From NCBI RefSeq assembly GCF_009765165.1, contig NZ_VLNU01000001.1, positions 62,001 through 126,000 of the forward strand: a DNA stretch of 64,000 nt, read 5' to 3'. The translations under genes and the position numbers were made by a program. Positions 26,598 through 36,646 of the stretch are shown piece by piece. The notes beneath the pieces are model-generated. The model saw nothing but the letters and a program-made list of their open reading frames with translations, had not been told where the DNA came from and made no database searches. Origin of the DNA: Lysobacter panacisoli (GTDB taxonomy: Bacteria; Pseudomonadota; Gammaproteobacteria; Xanthomonadales; Xanthomonadaceae). Each line of letters opens with the position of its first letter. The stretch's first letter is position 1.

Positions 26598-27808
26598 CGT
26601 CCGCCCTGATACGGCGAGCAACGATCCTCGGCCTGTGCCTGGCCTTCGCGCTCGCGCCGGCCCTGGCACAGAAATCCGCCGACGCCGTCGAAGGCAAGGC
26701 GACGCCTCCCGATGCGACCCCGCCCGGGTTCCGCAACGGCCTGGACATCTACCGCGACTTCCGCGACGGACTGGCCGAACCCGAGTGCGACGCGGACGCG
26801 GCTTCCGTGCGCTGGCGCCAGCACTTCGCCCACGTGCCGCGACGGCTCGCTTCCGGCAACGACGACGTCCTGCCGATGTTCGGCTACGTCGTCGATGCTG
26901 TGCGCGAAGCGGACCTGCCGACCGAATTCGCGCTGATTCCCTTCGTCGAAAGCGGCTACCGCCCCTCGGCGCGCAGCGCGGCCGGACCTGCCGGGCTGTG
27001 GCAGATGATCGCGATCACCGCGCGCGACCACGGCGTACCGATGCGCAACGGTTACGACGGACGGCTGTCGGCGGTCGATTCGACGCAGGCCGCGGTGCGT
27101 TATCTGAAGACGCTGCACGGCATGTTCGCCGGCGACTGGCGACTGGCGGTGATGGCCTATAACGCCGGCGAATATCGCGTGCTTGGCGCACTGAAGAAGA
27201 GCGGCCAGGTCGCACGCAACGCGCAGCCGGAAAAGCTCACCGGGTTGTCCGACATCACCCGCGCTTACGTGCGCAAGCTGCATGCGCTGTCGTGCCTGAT
27301 CGAACAGGCCGACGATCGCGATGAATGGCTGCACGCGCTGGATCGCCCGGTGCCGCGCTTGCAGACGGTGAAAGTGGATGTGAAACGCCTGGACCAGTGG
27401 GCCACGCGTACGGGACAGGACGCACAGCAGCTGCGACGCCTCAATCCGGTATTCGTCGATGGACGCATCACGACCGCGGGCGGCTCGCCCGCACGCCTGC
27501 TCGCGATGGCGGCAACGAACGACGCGGCGACCACCGCCAGCGTGGCGGCGGATGCACCGCCTGCCGCGGTGTCCACGGCGACACCTATCGACGCGTCCTC
27601 CGAGAGCGCCGCCCCACCGCGTCGCCATACCGTCGCGCGCGGCGAGAGCGCGTGGACCATCGCGCGCCGCTACGGCATCGCCATCGACGACCTCATGCAG
27701 CGCAACGGCCTGCCCGTGAAGGCCGTGTTGCGCCCGGGACAGAGGCTGGTGATCGATGCGCCGGGACAGCCGACCGGCACGATCCCCGCCGCCACGGGCT
27801 CGCCCTGA
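26594..27808 (+). CDS. mltD: Membrane-bound lytic murein transglycosylase D-like, with LysM domain
   Basis: This 404-residue periplasmic enzyme cleaves glycan strands of peptidoglycan to 1,6-anhydro ends. A signal peptide (1-25, ends ALAQ) has no lipobox, unlike E. coli MltD. The SLT domain has the catalytic Glu119 in [15 protein letters not shown], then GPAGLWQMI and the YNAGEYRV motif. One LysM domain lies at about 345-388 ([20 protein letters not shown]). GTG at 26594 overlaps the gloB stop (GTGA), so the two are coupled. E. coli also has mltD next to gloB. Confidence 0.94.
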   Translation: MTSALIRRATILGLCLAFALAPALAQKSADAVEGKATPPDATPPGFRNGLDIYRDFRDGLAEPECDADAASVRWRQHFAHVPRRLASGNDDVLPMFGYVVDAVREADLPTEFALIPFVESGYRPSARSAAGPAGLWQMIAITARDHGVPMRNGYDGRLSAVDSTQAAVRYLKTLHGMFAGDWRLAVMAYNAGEYRVLGALKKSGQVARNAQPEKLTGLSDITRAYVRKLHALSCLIEQADDRDEWLHALDRPVPRLQTVKVDVKRLDQWATRTGQDAQQLRRLNPVFVDGRITTAGGSPARLLAMAATNDAATTASVAADAPPAAVSTATPIDASSESAAPPRRHTVARGESAWTIARRYGIAIDDLMQRNGLPVKAVLRPGQRLVIDAPGQPTGTIPAATGSP

Positions 27809-27909
27809 CCCTACGCCAGCGCATCGCCGCAACGCGGCGCTGGCCGGGGCTACACTAGATCCTTTGCTCGACCGCACGCGCGGTCACGACCACCAGAAAG
27901 GAACGGCAC

Positions 27910-28704
27910 ATGGGTTTTCTGCAAGGCAAGCGTGCACTGATCACCGGTATCGCCAGCGAGCGTTCGATCGCCAGCGGCATCGCCGAGGCCATGCACCGCG
28001 AAGGCGCGCAACTGGCGTTCACCTACCAGAACGACAAGCTGAAGTCGCGCGTGGAAGCGGCCGCGACCGAGTACGGCAGCGACATCGTCCTGCCGCTGGA
28101 CGTGAGCGACGATGCGCAGATCGCCGCGTGCTTCGAGCAGCTCGGCCAGCGCTGGACCGACGGTTTCGACATCCTCGTGCACGCGATCGCATTCGCGCCG
28201 CGCGAAGCGATCGCCGGCCAGTTCCTCGACGGCCTGACCCGCGAGAACTTCGCCATCGCCCACGACGTTTCGTCGTATTCGCTGTCGGCGCTGTCCAAGG
28301 CGGCGCGTCCGCTGATGAAGGGCCGCAACGGTTCGATCCTGACGCTGAGCTATCTGGGCGCCGAGCGTGCGCTGGTCGGTTACAACCTGATGGGCGTGGC
28401 CAAGGCCAGCCTCGAAGCGTCGGTGCGCTACCTCGCCTGCAACCTCGGCCCGGAAGGCACGCGCGTCAATGCGATCTCCGCAGGTCCGATCAAGACGCTG
28501 GCAGCCGCCGGCATTGCTGGCTTCCGCAAGATCCTCGGCCACGTCGAAGAGAACGCACCGCTGCGCCGCACGGTGACGATCGAGGACGTCGGCAACGTCG
28601 CCGCGTTCCTGTGCTCGGACCTGGCCGCGGGCGTCACCGGCGAAGTGACCTATGTCGACGCCGGCTACAACATCCTCGGCATGACCGGCATCAGCAACGA
28701 CTGA
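27910..28704 (+). CDS. fabI: Enoyl-ACP reductase FabI
   Basis: This 264-residue NADH-dependent reductase performs the last step of each fatty-acid elongation round. The N-terminal cofactor motif is [17 protein letters not shown]. The catalytic triad is Tyr148, Tyr158 and Lys165 ([21 protein letters not shown]), matching E. coli Y146, Y156 and K163. It is the classical triclosan-target type, not FabV or FabL. A good AAAGGA ribosome site lies 9 nt upstream of the ATG. A TACACT hexamer at 27851 is a possible -10 box. Confidence 0.97.
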   Translation: MGFLQGKRALITGIASERSIASGIAEAMHREGAQLAFTYQNDKLKSRVEAAATEYGSDIVLPLDVSDDAQIAACFEQLGQRWTDGFDILVHAIAFAPREAIAGQFLDGLTRENFAIAHDVSSYSLSALSKAARPLMKGRNGSILTLSYLGAERALVGYNLMGVAKASLEASVRYLACNLGPEGTRVNAISAGPIKTLAAAGIAGFRKILGHVEENAPLRRTVTIEDVGNVAAFLCSDLAAGVTGEVTYVDAGYNILGMTGISND

Positions 28705-28722
28705 GCGGCACGTCGAACGCAA

Positions 28723-28754
28723 CGAAAAAGGCCCGGCAATGCCGGGCCTTTTCG
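28723..28754. terminator. Bidirectional terminator between fabI and ppiD
   Basis: A near-perfect stem (CGAAAAAGGCCCGGC against GCCGGGCCTTTTCG; one A has no partner) around a 3-base loop, A-rich on the left and T-rich on the right. It ends both convergent genes. Confidence 0.9.
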
Positions 28755-28775
28755 TTTGCGCGGTCGCGCGATCGA

Positions 28776-30755
28776 TCAGAGGTTCTGCTCGACCACCGTC
28801 ACCTTCACGCGCTTGCGCAGCGCGCCGACCAGTTCCTGCATGTCCTCGCGCCCGCCGATCTGCGCGATCTGCTGGCGCACCATGTCGCGCTGTTCGGTCG
28901 GAATCGCCGCGGCATCGCCCGGCGTCACATTCGTGATGGCGAACAGCACGGTGCTGCCGTCCGGCATCGGGGCATGGCCCGCGGCAACCTTGCCTTGCGC
29001 CGGCGCCGGCGTTTCGAAGATCGCCTTCGACACCTCGGCATTCGGGACCGGCGCATTGCGCGGCACGCCCGGAAGCGCATGCGGCGGCGGCAGCTGGCGC
29101 GACGCGGCGATGGCGTCGAGCGTCTCGCCGCCGTTCACGCGAGCCACCAGCGCATCGGCATCCTTCTTCGCCGCCTTGGCTGCGCGATCGGCGCGCACCG
29201 CGGCGATGACCTGGTCGCGCACCTGCGCCAGCGCCTGCGCGCGTTCCGGCGTGTGCTCGGTGACGCGGATCAGCACGCTGTGGCCCGGACCGATCTCGAT
29301 CGGATCGCTGATCGCACCGTCCTGGATCGCTTCCTCGGAGAACGCGACGCGCTGCACCGCTTTGTTCGCGGCGATGCCCTGCGCGTTGGCGCGCGTGAAC
29401 GGACCCGCCTTCTGCAGCGGCAGGCTCATCTCGCGCGCGGCCGGCGCGAGCGACGACGGATTCTTCAGTGTCAGGTCGACGAGGCGGCTGCTGAACTCAC
29501 TGGCGACGCGGTCGCGATCGGCTTCGGCCTGCTCGATGGCAAGCGCTTCGCGCGCCTGCTCGAAGCTTTCCTGCGCACCGCTCTTGATCTCGCGCAGCTG
29601 GATCACGTGCCAGCCAAAGTCGCTCTTGACCGGACCGCTGATCTCACCGGCCTTCATCGCGAACAGCGCTTCTTCGAACGGGCCGACCATCATGCCCTTG
29701 CTGACCCAGCCCACGTCGCCACCCACGGCCTGCGAACCGGTGTCGTCGCTGTTGGCGCGCGCGAGCGCGGCGAAATCGGCACCGGCTGCCTTGGCCTGTT
29801 CGGCCAGGCGCGTGGCCTTGTCCTGTGCCGCCTTCTGCGCCGCGGCGTCCGCGCCTTCCTCGACGCGCACGAGGATGTGCGATGCGAGGCGCTGCTCGGC
29901 TTCGACGAAGCGGTTCTTTTCCTGTTCGTAGCGCTGGCGCAACGTCGCGTCGTCCGCGGCCGGAGCCGCCGGCAACGTCGCGGCATTCACTTCGACGAAC
30001 TCGATGGAGACGGCCTCGGGCGCGCGGTACTGCGCGACGTGGTTGTCGTACCACTGCTGGATCTCGGCGGCACTGACCGCGGCGGTATCGGCGGCCGGCG
30101 GCGGCAGCAACAGCAGGCTGACGTCACGACGCTGACCGTCCAGGCGCAGCAGGCGATCCATTTCGGCGGTCGTGACGAAGTTGCTGGCGCCCACGCCGAT
30201 CGAGAGCAGCGAACGCTGCAGGTCGTTGCGCACTTCCTGCTCGAACTGCGGCTCGGTCTTCGGCGGCGTCAGCGATGCCAGCGCAAGCTTGTAACGCTCG
30301 TAGCTGAACTTGCCGTCGACCTGGAATGCCGGAATGCCCTGGATGGTCTTCTTCACCATCGCATCGCTCACGAGCAGGCCGTTGCGCTCGGCGGCGAGTT
30401 TCTGCACGCGCTGGTCGATCAGCGAATCGAGGATCGCGCGCTTGTTGTCCACGGTCTCGAATGCGCGTGCGTCGAACGCTTCGCCCTGCTCCGCGCGGCG
30501 ACGCTGGCGCTCCTGTTCGAACAGGGCGCGGAATTCGTCGATCTCGACCTTCTCGTGCTGCCAGAACACCGAGACCGGCCAGTACGACGGCGCGGCGGGC
30601 CACCAGGTCGGCGGTGCGTCGATCCGCGCCACCGACGTATCGGTGCGCTGGCCGAGGTACTGCTCGATGCCCACGAAGGCGAAGGGAATGATCAACAAGC
30701 CCAGGATCACAGTGGCGATCCAGCCCGAGGTCTTTTCGCGAAGTTTCTGCAGCAT
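28776..30755 (-). CDS. ppiD: Periplasmic folding chaperone PpiD (PPIase family)
   Basis: This 659-residue inner-membrane-anchored chaperone assists proteins leaving the Sec translocon. One N-terminal TM (about 12-33, [19 protein letters not shown]) is followed by a SurA-N-like chaperone region with [21 protein letters not shown] parvulin domain follows (about 268-385, [15 protein letters not shown] to [15 protein letters not shown]), then a long helical C-terminal region. Length is close to the E. coli protein (623). It is the last gene of the tig-clpPX-lon-hup block. Confidence 0.93.
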   Translation of the reverse strand: MLQKLREKTSGWIATVILGLLIIPFAFVGIEQYLGQRTDTSVARIDAPPTWWPAAPSYWPVSVFWQHEKVEIDEFRALFEQERQRRRAEQGEAFDARAFETVDNKRAILDSLIDQRVQKLAAERNGLLVSDAMVKKTIQGIPAFQVDGKFSYERYKLALASLTPPKTEPQFEQEVRNDLQRSLLSIGVGASNFVTTAEMDRLLRLDGQRRDVSLLLLPPPAADTAAVSAAEIQQWYDNHVAQYRAPEAVSIEFVEVNAATLPAAPAADDATLRQRYEQEKNRFVEAEQRLASHILVRVEEGADAAAQKAAQDKATRLAEQAKAAGADFAALARANSDDTGSQAVGGDVGWVSKGMMVGPFEEALFAMKAGEISGPVKSDFGWHVIQLREIKSGAQESFEQAREALAIEQAEADRDRVASEFSSRLVDLTLKNPSSLAPAAREMSLPLQKAGPFTRANAQGIAANKAVQRVAFSEEAIQDGAISDPIEIGPGHSVLIRVTEHTPERAQALAQVRDQVIAAVRADRAAKAAKKDADALVARVNGGETLDAIAASRQLPPPHALPGVPRNAPVPNAEVSKAIFETPAPAQGKVAAGHAPMPDGSTVLFAITNVTPGDAAAIPTEQRDMVRQQIAQIGGREDMQELVGALRKRVKVTVVEQNL

Positions 30756-30845
30756 GTCCGGGTCGAGTTCGGTCGTAAGCCGGACAGTTTAGCGCGCTGC
30801 GGGGCTGCCACGTCGCCCGGGCGGGCATGCGGAAGCGGAAAAAAA

Positions 30846-30871
30846 CAAAGGCGCCGTTTCCGGCGCCTTTG
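30846..30871 (-). terminator. Terminator behind tRNA-Asp copy 1
   Basis: Hairpin CAAAGGCGCCG / CGGCGCCTTTG with a 4-base loop and, on the minus strand, a T run (complement of the A run at 30839-30845). It lies 7 nt past the tRNA 3' end. Confidence 0.85.
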
Positions 30872-30878
30872 GCGAGAC

Positions 30879-30955
30879 TGGCGGAGTGGACGGGACTCGA
30901 ACCCGCGACCTCCGGCGTGACAGGCCAGCATTCTAACCGACTGAACTACCACTCC
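30879..30955 (-). tRNA. tRNA-Asp(GTC), copy 1
   Basis: A 77-nt tRNA with GGAGTGG acceptor, anticodon GTC (CTGGCCTGTCACGCCGG), TTCGAGT T-loop and encoded CCA. It is nearly identical in context to copy 2. Confidence 0.97.
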
Positions 30956-31017
30956 GCGTCTGAACTCTCGGATTACCGGTCGATGCAGAAAAAACCGGAG
31001 CCCTCACTAATATAAAA

Positions 31018-31043
31018 CAAAGGCGCCGTTTCCGGCGCCTTTG
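31018..31043 (-). terminator. Terminator-like hairpin behind tRNA-Asp copy 2
   Basis: The same CAAAGGCGCCG / CGGCGCCTTTG hairpin as behind copy 1, again 7 nt past the tRNA 3' end, with TTTTATA following on the minus strand. Confidence 0.82.
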
Positions 31044-31050
31044 ACGAAAC

Positions 31051-31127
31051 TGGCGGAGTGGACGGGACTCGAACCCGCGACCTCCGGCGTGACAGGCCAG
31101 CATTCTAACCGACTGAACTACCACTCC
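31051..31127 (-). tRNA. tRNA-Asp(GTC), copy 2
   Basis: A 77-nt tRNA identical to copy 1 across the mature sequence, anticodon GTC, encoded CCA. The unit of tRNA plus hairpin is repeated 172 bp away, indicating a tandem duplication. Confidence 0.97.
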
Positions 31128-31171
31128 GCACTTTCGAAAACTTTCGTTCAAACAGCCCATCGGGTGCTTGA

Positions 31172-31246
31172 TGGTGGGTGCTGAGGGTTTCGAACCCCCG
31201 ACCCTCTCCGTGTAAAGGAGACGCTCTACCGCTGAGCTAAGCACCC
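31172..31246 (-). tRNA. tRNA-Val(TAC)
   Basis: A 75-nt tRNA with GGGTGCT acceptor, anticodon TAC (TCTCCTTTACACGGAGA), TTCGAAA T-loop and encoded CCA. It starts 41 nt after the hupB stop, so it may be part of the same transcript. Confidence 0.96.
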
Positions 31247-31287
31247 TGCTTGGCTTGCCGATGCACTTGGCCTCGGCGGCGAGTCGC

Positions 31288-31560
31288 TTAGTTTACAGCG
31301 TCCTTGAGCGCCTTGCCAGCCTTGAACGACGGATTCTTCGAGGCCTTGATCTTGATCGTCTCGCCGGTCTTCGGATTGCGGCCCTGGCGAGCGGCGCGCT
31401 TGCGGACCTGGAAGGTGCCGAAGCCGACCAGCGTGACCGTGTCGCCCTTCTTGAGCGCCTTGGTGACGACGCTGATCATCGCGTCGACGGCGTTCGCGGC
31501 GTCGGTCTTGGACAGCTCGGCGGCCTCGGCAACGGCGCCAACAAACTCAGCCTTGTTCAT
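31288..31560 (-). CDS. hupB: DNA-binding protein HU-beta
   Basis: This 90-residue nucleoid protein starts [20 protein letters not shown]. The DNA-binding beta-arm includes [20 protein letters not shown] and the C-terminal [20 protein letters not shown] is intact. HU dimers bend DNA and compact the nucleoid. GGGAG lies 8-12 nt before the ATG. It is downstream of lon, as in E. coli, but has its own strong promoter and a leader of over 100 nt. Confidence 0.97.
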   Translation of the reverse strand: MNKAEFVGAVAEAAELSKTDAANAVDAMISVVTKALKKGDTVTLVGFGTFQVRKRAARQGRNPKTGETIKIKASKNPSFKAGKALKDAVN

Positions 31561-31650
31561 TCGTCTTGACTCCCTGTGCGGTTGATGCCGCATGTTCTGA
31601 TTGAAGCAGCGTGTAATCGAAGGCTATCCCCCGATCGACTTCGCCGCACA

Positions 31651-31669
31651 GGCATTGCGCTGCAATGCC
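31651..31669 (-). promoter_or_regulatory. Palindrome in the hupB leader
   Basis: GGCATTGC and GCAATGCC arms pair around a 3-base loop, about 90 nt before the hupB start and downstream of its promoter. It could be an operator or an RNA hairpin in the leader. Confidence 0.5.
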
Positions 31670-31686
31670 CTGCGCGGTCCGCAGCC

Positions 31687-31715
31687 GTTATACCAGTGGC
31701 ATTTTGGGGGTGCAA
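31687..31715 (-). promoter_or_regulatory. Strong sigma-70 promoter for hupB
   Basis: On the minus strand TTGCAC and TATAAC are separated by exactly 17 bp. It lies between lon and hupB, giving a leader of about 120 nt. Confidence 0.75.
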
Positions 31716-31779
31716 GCCGGAAAGCTAGCTGTGACGCGGCTTCCAGCGCTTTCGATCAATGCGAAATAGACCGATTGCG

Positions 31780-34215
31780 TCAATGTTTGACGTCTGTTTG
31801 CGAGATCGACTTGGAACCGTCGCGCACCGGCACCTCGCCCGCACCGGCGGGCGACGGTGTGGGCGATGGCGCCCGCTCCAGCGCGATGCCGAGCACCTCG
31901 TCGATCCACTTCACCGGAAGGATCTTCATGCCCTGCGTCACGGTCTTGGGCAGGTCAGCCAGGTCCTTGCGGTTCTCTTCCGGGATGATCACGGTGCGGA
32001 TGCCGCCACGCAGCGCGGCCAGCAACTTCTCCTTGAGACCGCCGATCGGCAGCACACGGCCGCGCAGGGTGATCTCGCCGGTCATGGCGACATCGGCCTT
32101 CACCGGATTCTTCGTCAGCATCGACACCAGCGCCGTCGCCATCGCAATGCCTGCGCTGGGGCCGTCCTTCGGCGTCGCACCTTCCGGCACGTGCACGTGC
32201 ACGTCGTGCTTCTGCAGGAAATCCAGATCGATACCGAGCTGTTCCGTGCGCGCGCGCACCACCGACAGCGCCGCCGACGCGGATTCCTTCATCACGTCGC
32301 CGAGCTGGCCGGTCAGCAGCAACTGACCCTTGCCCGGGACGAGGGTGGATTCGATCTGCAGCAGATCGCCGCCGACTTCAGTCCACGCCAGGCCGGTGAC
32401 CAGGCCGACTTCGTTCTGCTCTTCCGCACGACCGAAGTCGAAGCGGCGCACGCCGAGATACTTGTCGAGGTTCTTCGACGTGACGTTGACGACACTCTTC
32501 TTCGCGCCCTTCTTCGACGGGCCGGCGAGTGCGATTTCCTTCACCACCTTGCGGCAGATCTTGGCGATCTCGCGCTCGAGCGAACGCACGCCCGACTCGC
32601 GCGTGTAGTAGCGCACGATGTCGCGCACCGCGCTTTCGGCAACCTTCAGCTCTTCCGGCTTCAGGCCGTTGCCCTTGATCTGCTTGGGCAGCAGGTAGCG
32701 CATCGCGATGTTGAGCTTCTCTTCCTCGGTGTAACCCGGGATGCGGATGACCTCCATGCGGTCGAGCAGCGGGCCGGGGATGTTCAGCGAGTTGGACGTC
32801 GCGACGAACATCACCTCCGACAGATCGAGGTCGACTTCGAGGTAGTGGTCGTTGAAGGCGTTGTTCTGCTCGGGATCGAGCACTTCCAGCAGCGCCGACG
32901 ACGGATCTCCGCGGAAATCCATCGACATCTTGTCGATCTCGTCGAGCACGAACAGCGGGTTCTTGCTGCTGACCTTGTTGAGGTTCTGCACGATGCGACC
33001 CGGCATGGAACCGACGTAGGTGCGGCGATGGCCACGGATCTCGGCCTCATCGCGCACGCCGCCCAGCGACATGCGCACGAACTTGCGGTTCGTGGCCTTC
33101 GCGATCGACTGGCCCAGCGAGGTCTTGCCCACACCCGGCGGGCCGACGAGGCACAGGATCGGGCCCTTCATCTGCTTCACGCGCGACTGCACCGCGAGGT
33201 ACTCGAGGATGCGTTCCTTGACCTTCTCCAGGCCGAAATGGTCGGCGTCGAGCACGTCCTGCGCGGCCTTCAGGTCCTTGCGCACCTTGGTGCGCTTCTT
33301 CCACGGTACGCCCAGCAGCCAGTCGAGGTAGTTGCGCACGACAGCGGCCTCGGCCGACATCGGCGACATCTGCTTGAGCTTGTTGAGTTCGGCCTTGGCC
33401 TTGGTTTCCACCGGCTTGGGCATGCCGGCCTCGGCGATCTTGCGGGTCAGCTCGTCGATGTCGTTGGGCGCGTCATCGATCTCGCCGAGCTCCTTCTGGA
33501 TCGCCTTCATCTGCTCGTTGAGGTAGTACTCGCGCTGGCTCTTCTCCATCTGCGACTTCACTCGGCCGCGGATGCGCTTCTCCAGCTGCTGCACGTCGAT
33601 CTCGCCATCGACCATGCCGACGAGTTGTTCCAGTCGCGCGCCGATGCCGTGCGTCTCCAGCAGCTTCTGCTTGTCGCCGATGCGCACGCCCAGGTGCGCG
33701 GCGATCGTGTCGGCCAGGCGGCCGGGTTCGTCGATGCCGGACAGCGTCTGCATCAGCTCCGGCGGAAGCTTGCGGTTGGTCTTTACGTACTGCTCGAACA
33801 GGCCCATCAGCGAGCGCGCGATCGCTTCGATTTCGCGATCTTCGCGATCGTTGAGCGGCTCGACCACTTCGGCCTGGCCGCTGAGCGCACCGTCGCGTTC
33901 GCGCACGTCGTGCACGGTGACGCGCGAGACGCCTTCGACCAGCACTTTGATCGTGCCATCGGGGAGCTTCAGCAGCTGCAGCACCTGGGCGAGCGTGCCG
34001 ACTTCGTACAGATCGGCCGCGCCGGGATCGTCCGTCTCGGCGGACTTCTGCGCGACCAGCAGGATGCGCTTGTCCGACTCCATCGCCAGGTCGAGCGCAT
34101 GGATCGACTTGTCGCGGCCGACGAACAGCGGGATCACCATGTGCGGGAACACGACCACGTCGCGCAGCGGCAGGACCGGCAGGTTCAGCGTCTCGTGCTC
34201 TGGTGAAACAGTCAT
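31780..34215 (-). CDS. lon: ATP-dependent protease Lon
   Basis: This 811-residue cytosolic AAA+ protease degrades misfolded and regulatory proteins. The N-terminal substrate domain ([21 protein letters not shown] in part) is followed by Walker A GPPGVGKT (358-365), Walker [10 protein letters not shown] and the Ser687-Lys730 catalytic dyad ([14 protein letters not shown]), with the same 43-residue spacing as E. coli S679-K722. After the normal end at about residue 778 there is an extra Pro/Ser-rich tail of about 33 residues. The ATG at 34215 gives [17 protein letters not shown] sigma-32-like promoter lies 76 nt upstream. Confidence 0.97.
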   Translation of the reverse strand: MTVSPEHETLNLPVLPLRDVVVFPHMVIPLFVGRDKSIHALDLAMESDKRILLVAQKSAETDDPGAADLYEVGTLAQVLQLLKLPDGTIKVLVEGVSRVTVHDVRERDGALSGQAEVVEPLNDREDREIEAIARSLMGLFEQYVKTNRKLPPELMQTLSGIDEPGRLADTIAAHLGVRIGDKQKLLETHGIGARLEQLVGMVDGEIDVQQLEKRIRGRVKSQMEKSQREYYLNEQMKAIQKELGEIDDAPNDIDELTRKIAEAGMPKPVETKAKAELNKLKQMSPMSAEAAVVRNYLDWLLGVPWKKRTKVRKDLKAAQDVLDADHFGLEKVKERILEYLAVQSRVKQMKGPILCLVGPPGVGKTSLGQSIAKATNRKFVRMSLGGVRDEAEIRGHRRTYVGSMPGRIVQNLNKVSSKNPLFVLDEIDKMSMDFRGDPSSALLEVLDPEQNNAFNDHYLEVDLDLSEVMFVATSNSLNIPGPLLDRMEVIRIPGYTEEEKLNIAMRYLLPKQIKGNGLKPEELKVAESAVRDIVRYYTRESGVRSLEREIAKICRKVVKEIALAGPSKKGAKKSVVNVTSKNLDKYLGVRRFDFGRAEEQNEVGLVTGLAWTEVGGDLLQIESTLVPGKGQLLLTGQLGDVMKESASAALSVVRARTEQLGIDLDFLQKHDVHVHVPEGATPKDGPSAGIAMATALVSMLTKNPVKADVAMTGEITLRGRVLPIGGLKEKLLAALRGGIRTVIIPEENRKDLADLPKTVTQGMKILPVKWIDEVLGIALERAPSPTPSPAGAGEVPVRDGSKSISQTDVKH
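31835..31852 (-). repeat. GC palindrome inside the lon 3' end
   Basis: CGCCCGC and GCGGGCG arms around a 4-base loop sit within the codons for the extra Lon tail ([13 protein letters not shown]). It resembles a degenerate copy of the palindromic element at 62706-62817 inserted in frame. Confidence 0.45.
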
Positions 34216-34290
34216 GGGGGACTCCGGAAACAGGGGGTCGGGCGCGGCGGCCCGGGGACATCGTCGGGCACGCGTGGCCCATTGCGAACG

Positions 34291-34320
34291 GTTATGGGGT
34301 CCGCCGCGAACGGATGCAAG
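34291..34320 (-). promoter_or_regulatory. Sigma-32 (heat-shock)-like promoter for lon
   Basis: On the minus strand CTTGCAT (34314-34320) and CCCCATAAC (34291-34299) are spaced by 14 bp, close to the RpoH consensus CTTGAAA-N13-15-CCCCATNT. The lon ATG is about 76 nt downstream. lon is a classical RpoH target. Confidence 0.65.
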
Positions 34321-34436
34321 CGGCCCGCAGGCCATGCTGCGAGCCGGGGGCATTCATGTCTTGTGAATCAGCCGTTTAGCCGGGCGCAGCCCGGTCTGGC
34401 GCCCCCGTCGGAGGCGCGATGGCCGTCACGCCGCGG

Positions 34437-35729
34437 TCAGTCCGCGGCGGCGACTTTCGGAGCCGCCGGGGGCGGCGTCTGGTAGATCAGGTACGGCTCG
34501 GTCTTGTGGTCGATGACCGACTCGTCCACGACCACCTTGCTGACGTTCTCCAGCGACGGCAGCTCGTACATCGTGTCCAGCAGGACCGACTCGACGATGG
34601 TGCGCAGGCCACGGGCGCCGGTCTTGCGCTTGAGCGCCTTGCGGGCGATCGCGGCCAGGGCGTCCGGGCGGAACTCCAGCTCCACGCCTTCCATCTCGAA
34701 CAGCTTCTTGAACTGCTTGGTGATGGCGTTCTTCGGCTCGGTCAGGATCTTGACCAGCGCCGGCTCGTCCAGCTCCTCCAGCGTCGCCACGACCGGCAGG
34801 CGGCCGACGAACTCGGGGATCAGGCCGAACTTGATCAGGTCTTCCGGCTCCACGTCCGCCAGCAGCTTGCCGATGTCGTTCTTGCGCTCGCTGCTCTTTA
34901 CCTTGGCGCCGAAGCCGATGCCGCCGGCTTCCGTGCTGCGCTGCTGGATGATCTTGTCCAGGCCGGCGAACGCGCCGCCGACGACGAACAGGATGTTGCG
35001 CGTATCGACCTGCAGGAACTCCTGCTGCGGATGCTTGCGGCCGCCCTGCGGCGGAACGCTGGCGACGGTGCCTTCGATGAGCTTCAGCAGCGCCTGCTGC
35101 ACGCCCTCGCCCGACACGTCACGGGTGATGGACGGGTTGTCGCTCTTGCGCGAGATCTTGTCGATCTCGTCGATGTAGACGATGCCCTGCTGCGCCTTCT
35201 CGACGTCGTAGTCGCACTTCTGCAGCAGCTTCTGGATGATGTTCTCCACGTCCTCGCCGACATAGCCGGCTTCGGTCAGCGTGGTCGCATCGGCGATCGT
35301 GAACGGTACGTTGAGCAGGCGCGCCAGCGTCTCGGCCAGCAGCGTTTTGCCCGAACCGGTCGGGCCGACCAGCAGGATGTTCGACTTCGCCAGCTCGACG
35401 TCGTCGTTCTTCTGGCGGCTTTCGATGCGCTTGTAATGGTTGTACACGGCGACCGCGAGCGTGCGCTTGGCGCGCTGCTGGCCGATCACGTACTGGTCGA
35501 GGACCTCGAGGATCTCGCGCGGCTTGGGCAGGTGGCTGCGCGCCGACTGCGCCTTCTCTTCGAGTTCCTCACGGATGATGTCGTTGCACAGCTCGACGCA
35601 CTCGTCGCAGATGAACACGCTCGGGCCCGCAATGAGCTTGCGGACCTCGTGCTGGCTTTTCCCGCAGAACGAGCAATAGAGGATCTTGTTGCTGTCGCCG
35701 GTGCTGCGGCCCTGTCGGTCGTCGCTCAT
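34437..35729 (-). CDS. clpX: ClpX, ATPase subunit of the ClpXP protease
   Basis: This 430-residue AAA+ unfoldase feeds substrates to ClpP. The N-terminal zinc-binding domain has Cys19, Cys22, Cys41 and Cys44 ([21 protein letters not shown]). Walker A is GPTGSGKT (122-129), Walker B is [15 protein letters not shown] and the IGF-type ClpP-contact loop (GIGFGAKV) are present. The ATG at 35729 (MSDDRQGR) was preferred to a TTG at 35741. It is 144 nt downstream of clpP and 221 nt upstream of lon. Confidence 0.97.
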   Translation of the reverse strand: MSDDRQGRSTGDSNKILYCSFCGKSQHEVRKLIAGPSVFICDECVELCNDIIREELEEKAQSARSHLPKPREILEVLDQYVIGQQRAKRTLAVAVYNHYKRIESRQKNDDVELAKSNILLVGPTGSGKTLLAETLARLLNVPFTIADATTLTEAGYVGEDVENIIQKLLQKCDYDVEKAQQGIVYIDEIDKISRKSDNPSITRDVSGEGVQQALLKLIEGTVASVPPQGGRKHPQQEFLQVDTRNILFVVGGAFAGLDKIIQQRSTEAGGIGFGAKVKSSERKNDIGKLLADVEPEDLIKFGLIPEFVGRLPVVATLEELDEPALVKILTEPKNAITKQFKKLFEMEGVELEFRPDALAAIARKALKRKTGARGLRTIVESVLLDTMYELPSLENVSKVVVDESVIDHKTEPYLIYQTPPPAAPKVAAAD

Positions 35730-35873
35730 GCTTGTGCCCAAATGGTGCTTTTGTCTTGAACCCGCCGTGGCACGACGCGTTCAGGTGGTGCGGCCCGAGG
35801 ATAACACAGCGGTCCGGCCCGCCTCGCGGGTCGGATCACGGGTCGGAAAATCCGCTGGATCAATGCCTTGCGT

Positions 35874-36500
35874 TCAGCCGGCCTGGATCGAGTCTTCCGG
35901 ACGGCGCTCGAGGACCTGGTCGACCAGGCCGTATTCGCGGGCCGCCTCGGCACTCTTGAAGTTGTCGCGCTCGGTGTCGCGGGCGATCGTCTCCAGCGCC
36001 TGACCGGTGTGCTTGGCCAGGATCTCGTTGAGGCGCTGGCGCAGGGTCAGGATTTCGCGGGCATGGATGTCGATGTCCGTCGCCTGGCCCTGGAAGCCGC
36101 CCAGCGGCTGGTGGATCATCACGCGCGAATTCGGCAGCGCGTAGCGCTTGCCCTTGGCGCCGGCAGCCAGCAACAGCGCGCCCATCGAGGCGGCCTGGCC
36201 GACGCAGATGGTGCTCACGTCCGGCTTGATGTACTGCATGGTGTCGTAGATCGCCAGGCCCGCGGTGACCACGCCACCGGGCGAGTTGATGTAAAGGCTG
36301 ATGTCCTTCTCGGGGTTCTCGGCCTCGAGGAACAGCATCTGCGCCACGATCACGTTCGCCACGTGGTCGTCCACGCCACCGACGAGGAAGATCACGCGCT
36401 CCTTGAGCAGGCGCGAATAGATGTCGTAGGCGCGCTCGCCCCGGCTGGTCTGTTCGACCACCATCGGCACGAGGTTCAGAGCTTTGGTCAGGTTATCCAT
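35874..36500 (-). CDS. clpP: ClpP, proteolytic subunit of ClpXP/ClpAP
   Basis: This 208-residue serine protease forms a tetradecamer. The catalytic triad is Ser105 (GQAASMGAL), His130 ([10 protein letters not shown]) and Asp179 (DTERDNFKS). The N-terminal [23 protein letters not shown] carries the usual short propeptide and axial loop residues. It sits between tig and clpX. A sigma-32-like promoter match lies 57 nt upstream. Confidence 0.98.
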   Translation of the reverse strand: MDNLTKALNLVPMVVEQTSRGERAYDIYSRLLKERVIFLVGGVDDHVANVIVAQMLFLEAENPEKDISLYINSPGGVVTAGLAIYDTMQYIKPDVSTICVGQAASMGALLLAAGAKGKRYALPNSRVMIHQPLGGFQGQATDIDIHAREILTLRQRLNEILAKHTGQALETIARDTERDNFKSAEAAREYGLVDQVLERRPEDSIQAG

Positions 36501-36556
36501 GTTCGACGGCCCTTGGGGCTGAAGAGGAAGGCGCTTACGGGAAGCGAGGTCCGGTC

Positions 36557-36586
36557 AACTTGGGGCCAACCGGACCGAAGCGCAAG
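36557..36586 (-). promoter_or_regulatory. Sigma-32 (heat-shock)-like promoter for clpP
   Basis: On the minus strand CCCCTTGCGC (core CTTGCGC at 36580-36586) and CCCCAAGTT (36557-36565) are spaced by 14 bp. A GGTCCGGT/ACCGGACC inverted repeat flanks the -10 element. It fits the RpoH consensus at most positions and lies between tig and clpP. Confidence 0.55.
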
Positions 36587-36646
36587 GGGCGCGTCCATTC
36601 AATCGTGACCGGATCGCGCATCGCGCGCGACCCGGTCCGGTACTGC

